Shown piece by piece: positions 52,149 through 62,325 of a stretch of 64,000 nucleotides of DNA. The position numbers and the translations under genes are program-made. The stretch is from Peribacillus simplex (lineage in GTDB: Bacteria > Bacillota > Bacilli > Bacillales > DSM-1321), in the NCBI RefSeq assembly GCF_030123325.1, contig NZ_CP126106.1, positions 3,934,001 to 3,998,000 on the forward strand. The letters are read 5' to 3'. The stretch's first letter is position 1, and the number at the start of each line of letters is the position of its first letter. The notes beneath the pieces were generated by a model, which saw only the letters and a program-made list of their open reading frames with translations, had not been told where the DNA came from and did not search any database.

Positions 52149-52274
52149 TTACATTATCTTCCTTCGGTGTTGGTTAAAAACTTTAATGAAAATACTTCTA
52201 TCATCTGATTTAAAAAATTTCACCCCAACTAACTTTAAAGGTGTCCATATTTCTTTCATTAGAAATAGAGGCAT
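52149..52274 (-). CDS. 41-residue lasso-associated small protein, copy 1
   Basis: MPLFLMKEIWTPLKLVGVKF followed by FKSDDRSIFIKVFNQHRRKIM: a basic, mixed hydrophobic peptide without a clear membrane helix. AAAGGATG lies nine bases before the ATG. It is the first frame of the lasso operon, 35 bases before the cyclase. A second copy at 45720-45845 keeps the frame with mostly silent or conservative changes, which argues for selection. I do not recognise a family. Confidence 0.68.
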   Translation of the reverse strand: MPLFLMKEIWTPLKLVGVKFFKSDDRSIFIKVFNQHRRKIM

Positions 52275-53014
52275 TATATTCATCCTTTCTAAATAAACGA
52301 TATAATATTTGTTTCTTCCTAATAGACTCCAATTTTCAAATCCACGATTATAAAACTAAAGAAACAAATATTAACACTAGTTACTTTTATACTTATTAAT
52401 TGTTTTTGTATTCATATTTCCCCTGAAAAGCGTCCTTTTTAATACATATGTCATTTTAACTGTTTTTACGAACAATTCGTTCTCTATAACGAATTATATA
52501 AGCTAAAATTACCATCTATTTAAGCCTATGTCAATAATTTAAGACACAATTAGTTATATAAATTCAAGATATAAGTCTTTCATATTTTAATATTTACTTT
52601 ATCATGTATCTTCGCTGAATACTCTGTTACATTAGTTATAATAGTCTTGTGTACATTTAGAAAATTACATATTATCTTTAAAGAAAATTTACCACTCTCA
52701 AAGAAATGAATGGATTACATTATTTTAACTGGTACGAAAGTGTAGAAAAACTTAAATGATTTATAGGGTAACTGGAAAATTTGTTTTGACATAACCAAAA
52801 CCAAGCTATTTCGGCTATGTCGTACAAAAAAATATTATACTGAACTTAATATCAGGGGATTCAGGGAGTAATTAATAGTTGGAGCGTTTATACAGGGATT
52901 TTATTTGTTTTCTTAGGGGGCATTCGGAATCAATCATAGACAATTTTCTAAATAATCTAGTTATTTCTTTGTCGTATGCAATGGCAAAGAAAATTTAATA
53001 TGCAAAAAAAATAG
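52275..53014. other. Long AT-rich upstream region of the lasso operon
   Basis: 740 bases with no supportable gene. TATTAT-like boxes near 52305-52310 may belong to the lasso promoter. The stretch near 52840-52990 is the 3' side of the beta-helix gene, without a clear terminator. Confidence 0.4.
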
Positions 53015-54829
53015 TTACGTTGCCAAAACAGAAATTGCAGAATTGCTTAACATCCTTCCTGAAATAAGTATTCGAGTATTTATAGGTAAATCAACTAAAC
53101 TATTTTTCTCGTTTTTCACTTCAAACAATAGCTTTTCACCATCACTCATTACACCTTTTAAATTCAAAAAATAGGTTTCACTATCAGCACTTTCTAATAA
53201 AAGTTGTACTGCGAAAGTGTAGTTGTACAATTCTCCCTTAGTAAAGGAGTCCCACTCATACTTTCCAGTTCTAATTTTAGAAATTGTATTTACTCTTCCA
53301 ATAATATTTGTGGTGTATGCGCTATCATCCTCCCCATTTCCACTTGAGTTAATTTTGAAGACTGCATTTATATTAATCGGGAATGGTCTAATACCTTCAG
53401 TTAAACTTCCAGATAATCTACAATTTTCATGGTAAACTTTAATTGCCGTGCCTGATTTGTCCCATGTTAATAGTGAGGAAGAAGGGGTAATCAAACAATC
53501 TCTTAAATAAATCATCTGATTAGATTTTGGGTTCTTAACTTCCATTCCATTCGACTGAGCCCAAGTTAAACCTTCTAAATAATATTTTAAAGCACTTCCA
53601 CCGGATTGCGCTGCAGAAAATAACCAGTTACCAACTTTGACATCTAAATAATTTTCGTTAATTATTTTTACAATATTGTGGTAGTTAGAAAATTTAGTTC
53701 CTGAGTCTTTATAAAAACGATACACATAAGAACATCTATTTGTAATATAGATGTTTTCCTTAAAGATAATTTTTCCTTTATTATCATGTGTCCAGTTATA
53801 AATTGAAATAATAGTACCTTTTCCTGTTGTCTTAATTGTATTTCTTTCAATAATAGCTGAATTACATTTTAAAAATATAGCTCCTATACCTAAATCATCA
53901 TCAGGAGTAATTCTAGTAATTTCAATTTCATTATCTGTTATCTTCAGGTTTCCACCTGTAGAGATAATAGCATACTGGTCATCTTCTATGACTACTTTGT
54001 TATTATGGAAACTCATCCATGTATCTTTATCCCCTATCCAACCTGTCTGCCATCCCCAATTACTGAGGTTAACGGTACCATAAATTAAATTATTACTAAT
54101 ACTTAGACTATCTATTGCATATCGTTTACTGGGATCTGACTCAATATGAAGTACATCACCTACTATTGGGGCTAATAATAGTTTAGTTCCTCCAAAATGA
54201 TTGCAAGTAATATTTCCAGATACACAACCAACAACAGTTAGCCCACCACGGCCATTATTATTAAAGTAGCAGTTCTGGATAAGCATACTTTGCGTAGATT
54301 TATTTCTATCATTTACTTGCTCAGATGAAATGAATAGTCCATCACCAACAAAATTTGTAAAAGAACAATTTCCAACATATAATCGTTTTGATGAGTATAC
54401 ACCAATGCCTATTGCATTTTGATTCGGAGAAACGCCTACTGCTCCTGGCCCCTCAAAATTTATACCAACTATATTTATATATTCCATTTTAAAAAATGAA
54501 AAGTAAGCGATATCTAATCTTTTAAATAATACTGTTGCACTTCTTCCAACCCAGTCAATGAACCTTCCATCAAAGGCTCCATCCATAAAAAGGGTTGTCG
54601 CTCGGTCATATACATAAGTCCCGCTTTCGAAGTCTAATGCTTTTTTATTATTAAAGGCAAAGCTAATGGCACTGTTAATAGCGATTGTATCATCTGTTAC
54701 TCCGTCACCAACTGCACCAAAATCTTTTAATCTTATGCTTTCTGACCTTATTGATAATTCTCCCATTTCTTCTCTAAGACTATTATTTTCTATGGAATTA
54801 GAAGATAAATCCCCATCCTTAAAAAACAC
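53015..54829 (-). CDS. Right-handed beta-helix protein A (pectate lyase-like)
   Basis: 604 residues. A pectate-lyase-superfamily N-terminal strand (RLKDFGAVGDGVTDDTIAIN, about residue 35) leads into repeated beta-helix rungs rich in Asn (NCSFTNFVGDG, NCYFNNNGRGG, NNLIYG). No signal peptide is obvious. About 60% identical by eye to the protein at 57111. Such proteins bind or cut polysaccharides, for example in tail spikes; the exopolysaccharide genes to the right fit. GTG start with AAGGAAGTG upstream. Confidence 0.8.
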   Translation of the reverse strand: MFFKDGDLSSNSIENNSLREEMGELSIRSESIRLKDFGAVGDGVTDDTIAINSAISFAFNNKKALDFESGTYVYDRATTLFMDGAFDGRFIDWVGRSATVLFKRLDIAYFSFFKMEYINIVGINFEGPGAVGVSPNQNAIGIGVYSSKRLYVGNCSFTNFVGDGLFISSEQVNDRNKSTQSMLIQNCYFNNNGRGGLTVVGCVSGNITCNHFGGTKLLLAPIVGDVLHIESDPSKRYAIDSLSISNNLIYGTVNLSNWGWQTGWIGDKDTWMSFHNNKVVIEDDQYAIISTGGNLKITDNEIEITRITPDDDLGIGAIFLKCNSAIIERNTIKTTGKGTIISIYNWTHDNKGKIIFKENIYITNRCSYVYRFYKDSGTKFSNYHNIVKIINENYLDVKVGNWLFSAAQSGGSALKYYLEGLTWAQSNGMEVKNPKSNQMIYLRDCLITPSSSLLTWDKSGTAIKVYHENCRLSGSLTEGIRPFPININAVFKINSSGNGEDDSAYTTNIIGRVNTISKIRTGKYEWDSFTKGELYNYTFAVQLLLESADSETYFLNLKGVMSDGEKLLFEVKNEKNSLVDLPINTRILISGRMLSNSAISVLAT

Positions 54830-55701
54830 TATAATTCACTTCCTTTTTAAACTTTTCAAAATAAAATATCATTGGAATATAACTCACCAGCTTAAAATCA
54901 TTCAGACCTAACAATGGATCAGAATAAGGTAAAGAAGAACATTATTCCATCCCTTAATAATCAATCAAGGATTAATAATTCTATTAGAGCATTTTTGAAT
55001 AATAACATTTAATATACCTAGTTTAAAAATACTCTTTGGATTGATGAAAGAAATCTAAAAAGGTCTCTTTAAGTAATTTGATTTAATATAGTATATGCAT
55101 TTTTATAATTTTTGGTACCACCTCAAAATCTAAAATTAATGCTATCGCAAATTCAGTATTTTTTTCCATTAAATTAATACACATAGATGGCTAGATTTTT
55201 AAACACTTCACGTATGAACTAGTATATTATTCTTTTTCTCTTTAGCGTCTATTCTATTGTTTTTTTTGACGGTTCTCATTCATGACCCAGCTTCCCGTAG
55301 CTACATTTTTGGGGAAACAATTGCTTATCTTCAATTAAGCGTCTAAATTATTTGTCAACAATAGCCCTTAATGCATTAATGCTTTTATGTAATCTTCATG
55401 TAATGATTTGTAAGTTCTTATTTTGAAAATTGATAACTTTTCTCCTAAAAATAGTTTCTTATTTATAATTTATTTAATTAATATGTCAATACATTTAACT
55501 ATTTCCATTATCATTCCGTCACTTATAATATCGTAAAAAAGATACTTTGACAGGAAATTCCCCTTCCAAAGTATCTTTATAGTATTCTGAAGCAAATAAT
55601 AAAAAGTGAATTTATAAAAGAAAAAAGTGGACTATTTATCAAATTTAATTCTAATAAAGGTTTGTAATACTTTTATTAAGTCTACAATCTTTACCTTTTT
55701 A
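54830..55701. other. AT-rich intergenic stretch
   Basis: 870 bases with no gene seen. It contains the terminator of the nucleotidyltransferase gene at 55534-55578 and presumably the promoter of beta-helix gene A. Confidence 0.4.
55534..55578 (-). terminator. Terminator after the nucleotidyltransferase gene
   Basis: Twelve-base stem AAAGATACTTTG / CAAAGTATCTTT followed by TTT on the minus strand. Confidence 0.88.
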
Positions 55702-56922
55702 CTATATTGGTTTCCTTGACTTTCTCCATACCCATAAAAAAGGACGTAACGGAAAATATAATAGATGTAATGGTTTAGGTAACCTTAATGTCATAGCATC
55801 AATAGGTTTTGGATATAAAAATCTAATAATAAAGAAGCATTTTTGAAGGGTTCCCATCATTGAAAACAGAACTCGATCAAAGAATATTGAATTTTTAAAA
55901 TAAATAAGTGTTGAAATTGGACTATACCTATACTTTTCACCAGGAACTTCTGTAGATTTGTTGATATGTAACTTTCCCATTTCTATAATATATCGTATCG
56001 TCAACTTTGCTAGATTTCTAGAACGTTTTCCTACTGTTAATGAATACATTTCACCATTGATTGGAGATTTTAAGAGTTGAGAAGTTAATATTAACGCTTG
56101 TCCTATTATATGAGAAGGTTGATACATATTATTTTTTTCAGAAATAAATCCTTTTCTTATGATTAGGTCAATGTCTACCAACCATCGAAGACGAAACCAA
56201 CCATGTCTAGCCCCATGTACAACAAGGAATAAAAATAAATCTTGTTTTCCTAAAAAATAGATAGGAGTGCTTGTCAGAATACTAGTCCTTTTCCGTTCCC
56301 ATAATTCATTAAAGCTTGGTTCTTTTGATGGATAAGGATGTAGTCTCCAATGAATTTCAATTTCTATTCCCATTAGGGGATGAAAGTATGTTTTGTGATG
56401 ATTAAGCCATTGCCACTCGTTAAATATCGCTGGAAATTCTTCTTTTTTTATATATCCAAAATTCAATAAAAGTTCTTCTGCTCTTTTTAAATCGGTCAAT
56501 GGAATTAATATATCTAAATCCTTGGAGGTTCGTAGAGAAATATCTCCGTAAATATCAGCAGCAATTGCCGGACCTTTCAAAAATAGTAGACGTATTTGCT
56601 TTTCTGAAAAAAACTTACCTAATCGTTCCATTTCTCCGGATAATTTAAGCATCTGAAACGTATTTTTTTTATACTCTTGGAATAAGATTTCAAAAATATT
56701 ATCTGGAATAATTTTTTCTTCTAATTTACTTAACCTTGAATAAATTAAAGGATAAACACGATGATGCCTTGCTAATTCAAGAAATAATTCCCAATCTATA
56801 CCTACAAGTAATTCTTTTAGTGATGTTGAAATCCCATCATCATTTTCCGCCTTCACAATTTCAAGTAATAATCTTAATTCTTTTGGTAGAGATGACAAAT
56901 TGAGATTGTAGTTATAATCCAT
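55702..56922 (-). CDS. NTP_transf_5-type nucleotidyltransferase family protein
   Basis: 406 residues. The nucleotidyltransferase signature is LLFLKGPAIAADIYGDISLR followed by the metal-binding DLDILI (near residue 143). This family is a frequent member of paeninodin- and pseudomycoidin-type lasso clusters, where it is proposed to extend the phosphorylated C-terminus. Here it lies 3.4 kb upstream of the lasso operon, behind a beta-helix gene, with its own terminator. The ATG follows AGGAGAGG. Confidence 0.85.
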   Translation of the reverse strand: MDYNYNLNLSSLPKELRLLLEIVKAENDDGISTSLKELLVGIDWELFLELARHHRVYPLIYSRLSKLEEKIIPDNIFEILFQEYKKNTFQMLKLSGEMERLGKFFSEKQIRLLFLKGPAIAADIYGDISLRTSKDLDILIPLTDLKRAEELLLNFGYIKKEEFPAIFNEWQWLNHHKTYFHPLMGIEIEIHWRLHPYPSKEPSFNELWERKRTSILTSTPIYFLGKQDLFLFLVVHGARHGWFRLRWLVDIDLIIRKGFISEKNNMYQPSHIIGQALILTSQLLKSPINGEMYSLTVGKRSRNLAKLTIRYIIEMGKLHINKSTEVPGEKYRYSPISTLIYFKNSIFFDRVLFSMMGTLQKCFFIIRFLYPKPIDAMTLRLPKPLHLLYFPLRPFLWVWRKSRKPI

Positions 56923-57110
56923 ATTCCTCTCCTTTAATGTTTTATACTAGTTTTACGTGCATAAACATAAAACTTTTATAGCATTATAACTTATTTATAG
57001 TGACTAAAAATTGTGACGTTGCATGGACAATCATTTGTCCATTAGTTGTATAACTAGATTATTTAGAATGAAAAAATTTTCAATGAGATTCTAATATTAA
57101 TGATAATACT

Positions 57111-59042
57111 TTAAGAAGCAACAACTGATATTGCATTTTTACTTAGATTTTTTCCAATAATTTGAATTCCACTATTATCGGGTAGATCAACTAATAAATT
57201 TGATTCATTTTTTATTTCAATTGTTAGTAACCCTTTATCATTGGTAGGTTTCTGAAAAGATAAGTTGTAAAATCCTGTTTCTTTAGAATTGAGCAGAATT
57301 TGAGCAGAGAATGAGTAATTGTATAAATCTTCAAGTGAAAATGCATCCCATTTATATTTACCCTTGGAGATCTTTGTTAGTGTATTCTTTCTTCCAATAA
57401 TGCTTGTTGGATAATTAATATCCATATCATTTATTTTTCCTGAAATTTTATATACAACTGCTAAATCAATTGGGTACGTCGGAATATTTGTAGCAACTGT
57501 TCCCGATAAATTACAATTTTCATAATAAACCTTGATTGCTGTTCCAACATTATTCCAAGATATAAGAGAGTCTTCACCAACAATTATACAATCTCTTAAA
57601 TACAAAATATGATTTTTAGTTGTATTTTTAAATTCCATTCCATTTTGATGTGTCCAGATTATTCCTTCCAAAAAATATTTCTGTGCATTCCCACCAGATT
57701 GTGGCGCTGATAGCAACCAATTAGCATTTGTTACCCCTATGAAATCCTCATTTTGAATTTTAACGATTTTATGGTTCTCTGAAAATGAACCACCAATATC
57801 TTTAAAGAAACGATAAATATACGAACAATGGCTTGCGGTGTAATTATTTTCGCGAAAAATAACTTTGCCTTTAGTGCCGTGAGTCCAATTGTAAACCGAA
57901 ATAAGGGTTCCTTTTCCTTTTGTTTTAATTGTATTTCTCTCAATGATTGCAGAATTACATTTGAGAAACAGGGCACCTATTCCCAAATCATCAGCTGTTG
58001 TATTTCGAGTGACATCTATTTCATTATCAATAATTTTGATGTTTCCTCCAGCTGAAATAATCCCATACAGGTTGTCATCAACAATTACTTTATTATGATG
58101 AAAGTTAATCCAGGTATCTTTTTCTCCAATATACCCTTCTGTCCAAGTTGAATTAGTTAAATTAACTGCGTTATAAATCAAGTTATAACAAATAGCTAAT
58201 CCCTCTACACCATATCTTGTTTTAGGATCTGATTCTATATGAAGAACTTCCCCAACAACAGGTGCAAGCATGAGCCGCTCCGCTCCGAAGTGATTATTTT
58301 CAATCACCCCCGACACACACCCAACCACCGTTAAACCACCTCGACCATTATTACTAAAGTAACAATTTTGAACCTTTATATTTTGAGACGATTGTTTACG
58401 ATTGTCGATTTGCTCCGAAGATATTAATAATCCATCACCGATAAAATTTATAAAAGAACAGCGGTTAACTATTAAACGTTTGGTTGAATAAACAGCTATC
58501 CCCACAGCGTTTTGATTCGGTGAACCCCCAACTGCGGCAGGTCCCTCAAAATCTATTCCCACTAGATGAACATATTCCATTTTATAAAAGGCTATATATG
58601 CAATATCTAGCCTCTTAAAAATGATTCGAGCTCCCATTCCGATCCAATCAATAAAATGCCCATTAAATTCTCCATTGATATACCAAGTTGTTTTCTTATC
58701 GTACAAGTAAGACCCGCTACCGAAATTTAACGTTTTTTTGTTCTTAAAACAATATTCAATGGCATTATTAATAGCGGTTGTATCATCTGTTTCTCCATCA
58801 CCCTTTGCCCCAAACTCCTTTACATGAATTATACCTTCTGCTTTTTTAGATATATTATCTATTTTTTTACCATGATCACTTGAAGTATCTATTAAAGTTT
58901 TTACTTTGTCTGAAAGTTTCTTTCCATGTTCATCTCCATCCTGTTGGTTAAATAATTTACCACCTTCCTCATTAACTGTGTAACCAAAAAAGAAAGCTAA
59001 TATCCAAAGTAATATGTCTCTCAAAAAATTTCTACGGCCCAC
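57111..59042 (-). CDS. Right-handed beta-helix protein B, membrane-anchored
   Basis: 643 residues, paralog of the protein at 53015. It differs by a longer N-terminus: GRRNFLRD then one hydrophobic helix (ILLWILAFFFGYTV), giving a possible twin-Arg-type signal or membrane anchor, then a short Lys-rich helical linker before the pectate-lyase-like start IHVKEFGAKGDGETDDTTAI. The same rungs follow. GTG start with AGAGGTGA upstream. Likely displayed outside the cell; polysaccharide binding or cleavage is inference. Confidence 0.8.
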   Translation of the reverse strand: MGRRNFLRDILLWILAFFFGYTVNEEGGKLFNQQDGDEHGKKLSDKVKTLIDTSSDHGKKIDNISKKAEGIIHVKEFGAKGDGETDDTTAINNAIEYCFKNKKTLNFGSGSYLYDKKTTWYINGEFNGHFIDWIGMGARIIFKRLDIAYIAFYKMEYVHLVGIDFEGPAAVGGSPNQNAVGIAVYSTKRLIVNRCSFINFIGDGLLISSEQIDNRKQSSQNIKVQNCYFSNNGRGGLTVVGCVSGVIENNHFGAERLMLAPVVGEVLHIESDPKTRYGVEGLAICYNLIYNAVNLTNSTWTEGYIGEKDTWINFHHNKVIVDDNLYGIISAGGNIKIIDNEIDVTRNTTADDLGIGALFLKCNSAIIERNTIKTKGKGTLISVYNWTHGTKGKVIFRENNYTASHCSYIYRFFKDIGGSFSENHKIVKIQNEDFIGVTNANWLLSAPQSGGNAQKYFLEGIIWTHQNGMEFKNTTKNHILYLRDCIIVGEDSLISWNNVGTAIKVYYENCNLSGTVATNIPTYPIDLAVVYKISGKINDMDINYPTSIIGRKNTLTKISKGKYKWDAFSLEDLYNYSFSAQILLNSKETGFYNLSFQKPTNDKGLLTIEIKNESNLLVDLPDNSGIQIIGKNLSKNAISVVAS

Positions 59043-59406
59043 TTTATCACCTCTTCCTAAACTCTAGTTTAACTGTTAAAGACTACATGATTATGTACTT
59101 TGAAATATGTATTTACTTTTATAATTCAGTTCACCTTTTACTCCTTTCCGTATTTATTAACATTAAAGGTTAGATATGAAATTATATCTCGGGTTAGAAG
59201 TAACACTTTGTTAATTGTCAGTTCCGAAATTAAACAAGAAATAAGCTACCTCTTAGACTTTTTAATGGAGGACTCTTTCTATTTATATTAATAATGAAAC
59301 CTTGCCATTAGTTATAGTTACTTGTGCAAGAGGACACAACTAATATATTAAAAATGCTGATTACCTTTACTATAGGGAACCAGCATTTTCCAAATTTTAT
59401 ACTCTT
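59043..59406. other. Intergenic stretch before galE end
   Basis: 364 bases holding the galE terminator at its right end and the promoter side of beta-helix gene B at its left. No gene seen. Confidence 0.4.
59349..59399 (-). terminator. Terminator after galE
   Basis: Stem AAAATGCTG / CAGCATTTT around a loop of about 30 bases, followed by T residues on the minus strand. Confidence 0.75.
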
Positions 59407-60450
59407 CTAATTCATTTTGATTTTGCTAATATGCTTAAAATCTTCATATCCATTAGGATTTTTTATTTGCCACTGCCAAGAATCAAGACACATATCTCCT
59501 ATTCCTCTTGTAGCAGCCCAACCTAATTCCTTTTTTGCCTTGTTTACATCTGCATAACATATAGGAATATCACCTGGTCTTCTCTCAACCACTGTGTATG
59601 GCACCTTTCTGCCAGATGCCTTTTCAAAGGCTTCAACGACTTCTAAAACACTATATCCTCTACCTGTACCCAAATTGTAAGCATCGATTCCCGAAGTTGA
59701 CATAACTTTTTCAAGTGCCTTTAAATGACCTAATGCAAGATCAACTACATGTATATAATCTCTAACACCAGTACCATCAGATGTTGGATAATCATTACCA
59801 AACACCCTTAACTCTTCTAATTTCCCTATACCTACCTGTGTTATATATGGCATTAGATTGTTAGGTAATCCATTTGGATCTTCACCTAATCGCCCACTAG
59901 GATGAGCACCTATTGGGTTAAAATAACGTAAAATTACAATATTCCAATCCCTATTCTGAATATAAAGGTCCCTCAAGATTTCTTCAATCATTAATTTTGT
60001 TCTACCATAAGGATTAGTTGCGCTAAGTAAAAAATCCTCAGTGATTGGAACATTTATAGGAACTCCATAAACAGTGGCAGAAGAACTAAACACTAATTTC
60101 TTAATATCATATTTTTCCATTAGTTCACAAAGAAAAAGTGTTCCTGTAATATTATTATGATAATAATGAAGAGGGATTTTAACAGACTCTCCAACAGCCT
60201 TTAATCCAGCAAAATGAATAACAGCTTCAATGCTATTTTCTATAAAAACATCTTCTAAACTTGATTTATCAATAAGGTCTACTTCATAAAATTTGAAATC
60301 TTTTTTAGTTAGCTCCCTTATTCGATTTAATACATTAATATTACTGTTCGAAAGGTTATCAACCACTACTATTTCAAACCCTGCTATTAAAAGCTCTACA
60401 CAGGTATGGCTGCCTATATAACCAGCTCCTCCAGTTACTAAAATCGCCAA
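59407..60450 (-). CDS. galE: UDP-glucose 4-epimerase
   Basis: Interconverts UDP-glucose and UDP-galactose for polysaccharide synthesis. NAD-binding GGAGYIGSH at residues 7-15 and catalytic YGRTK near 148, with the preceding SSATVYG. 347 residues, slightly longer than most at the C-terminus. TTG start with GGAGG nine bases upstream. Its place beside flippase and glycosyltransferase genes suggests exopolysaccharide sugar supply. Confidence 0.95.
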   Translation of the reverse strand: MAILVTGGAGYIGSHTCVELLIAGFEIVVVDNLSNSNINVLNRIRELTKKDFKFYEVDLIDKSSLEDVFIENSIEAVIHFAGLKAVGESVKIPLHYYHNNITGTLFLCELMEKYDIKKLVFSSSATVYGVPINVPITEDFLLSATNPYGRTKLMIEEILRDLYIQNRDWNIVILRYFNPIGAHPSGRLGEDPNGLPNNLMPYITQVGIGKLEELRVFGNDYPTSDGTGVRDYIHVVDLALGHLKALEKVMSTSGIDAYNLGTGRGYSVLEVVEAFEKASGRKVPYTVVERRPGDIPICYADVNKAKKELGWAATRGIGDMCLDSWQWQIKNPNGYEDFKHISKIKMN

Positions 60451-60591
60451 TGTTCAATTCCTCCTTCTATTTTATTTCTATAAAATACGAAAAATACACT
60501 CATCTCAATTTGTTTATTTTTATTACTTTATTGCAAGAAATGTCACAAATTATGCATCTGAAAGCAAAGTTATACCAATAGAACAAATATT

Positions 60592-62145
60592 TTAGTTTTT
60601 AAACTTCTTAAACACTCTTCCTACTCTTACTACAATAATCTGCTTTAATAGTGCAAATTCTTCTATTTTTAACAGGATTATCATTCCTACATAAAATACC
60701 ATACCTACCAGAATACTTAGTAATAAGGGAATTATATTGTTAGAAGTTGCAGTATAAAATATCACATAACAATAATCAACAATTATTCCCATCACTATAC
60801 TTACAATCAGTATCTTAGTAAATATTAATAATATATTTCGATAACCATAATCGCCTACCTTTTTATGCAAACTGATCATAAGTAAAATAGTTCCAACAAT
60901 TGCTGATATTGATGTTCCTAACACCAATCCACCCAAGCCCAGATGAGGTACCAATAGAAGCGAGGCAACAATATTTATTATCACCGCTATAGAACCATTT
61001 ATCATTGCAGTTTTTGTATCTTTTATTGCATAAAAAGCTCGACTTATCACCTCGCGAAGAGAAAAGCCAATCATCCCTAGTGTAGCAAAATAAAGAGCAT
61101 AGGCAGTCATTTCTGCAGCTTCAATATCAAACGAACCTCGAAGAAAGATTAGCTTAACAATTGGTAATCGTAGCACAAAAAAGCCTATTGATGCTGGAAT
61201 AATTAAGATAATCAGAATATTAATTGTTTTTCTAAGCATTTCTTTAAACTCTTTATCTTTGCCTTGCGAATAATAATTTGACATTGACGTATAAAAAATA
61301 GTAGTAACTACTGCAGAGAGCAGGCCAATTATAAAAGCATTCAATCTATTAGAATAATTTAAAGCTGCAATACTACCCTCAGGTAATCCAGAAGCTAACA
61401 TACGATCCACTATCCAATTAATTTGTTGAACACCTGAGCCAATAATAATTGGAACAATCAAAACTCCAATACGACGTAAGCCATCTTCTTTTAAATCAAA
61501 ATCAAATTTAAAATGGTACTTAAGTTTTCGGGTAAATGGTAATTGAATTATTACTTGAAAAAGAGTTCCTACGAATACTGCAACAGCAAGCCCATAAATT
61601 CCATAGGAGTCTGTAAAAAATATCATTGCTGTAATTAAAATGATATTTTGGGGAAAACCAATTGCTGTGGGTATTAAAAAGTTACCATGATTTTGCAACT
61701 TGGCATTATTTAATGTAACAAAAACCATGAGTATTATAGATGGTAAAATTATTCTAGTTAGTTGAATAGTTAATTCTTGGACTTCTGTAGAAAAATTCGG
61801 AGCAAATATACTAACCAACTCTTTAGTAAACACCATTCCCAACACACAGATGATTAAGGAAACACATGTAGACACATTATAAACTACATTTAAAAACTTA
61901 TTGGTTTCTTCTTTCGATTTACTATTAAGATAATCCGACATCACTGGGATAAAGGTAGTACCAAGAGCCACTATAACTACACTAGTCACTACCTCGACAA
62001 TTGATTGTGCCATAATAAAGGCATCTGCCTTATATGTCGTACCAAAGGTAGCAGCCAAAATAACATCTCGGAAAAAGCCAAAAACTTTGCTTAACAAAGT
62101 AATACATGTGATTATTATAGCCGTAATTGCTATTTTATTAGACAT
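60592..62145 (-). CDS. murJ: MurJ/MviN-type lipid-linked flippase
   Basis: 517 residues with about 14 transmembrane helices and the MurJ opening (SKVFGFFRDVILAATFG, YKADAFIMAQ). MurJ flips lipid II; copies inside polysaccharide clusters may instead serve another lipid-linked unit. GGGAG lies about 12 bases before the ATG. No separate Wzx-type flippase is visible, so this could fill that role. Confidence 0.88.
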   Translation of the reverse strand: MSNKIAITAIIITCITLLSKVFGFFRDVILAATFGTTYKADAFIMAQSIVEVVTSVVIVALGTTFIPVMSDYLNSKSKEETNKFLNVVYNVSTCVSLIICVLGMVFTKELVSIFAPNFSTEVQELTIQLTRIILPSIILMVFVTLNNAKLQNHGNFLIPTAIGFPQNIILITAMIFFTDSYGIYGLAVAVFVGTLFQVIIQLPFTRKLKYHFKFDFDLKEDGLRRIGVLIVPIIIGSGVQQINWIVDRMLASGLPEGSIAALNYSNRLNAFIIGLLSAVVTTIFYTSMSNYYSQGKDKEFKEMLRKTINILIILIIPASIGFFVLRLPIVKLIFLRGSFDIEAAEMTAYALYFATLGMIGFSLREVISRAFYAIKDTKTAMINGSIAVIINIVASLLLVPHLGLGGLVLGTSISAIVGTILLMISLHKKVGDYGYRNILLIFTKILIVSIVMGIIVDYCYVIFYTATSNNIIPLLLSILVGMVFYVGMIILLKIEEFALLKQIIVVRVGRVFKKFKN

Positions 62146-62325
62146 TTTATTTTCTAAACTCCCAATTCCTCTTTAATTCAGCACTGAACTTAAAGCATGT
62201 ACTACAATGAAAAGAAATCTTCCCCATTTTAGTTACCCTTTATTACCTGAATAATCTATGATATTCATATGATTCCAAGCAATTAAGTTTCATAACTTTA
62301 TGTTCTTACAAATTTCTTTTATATT

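Noticed and set aside
59100..59291. 63-codon plus-strand frame between beta-helix gene B and galE
   Set aside because: No ribosome site and only composition-driven hydrophobicity.
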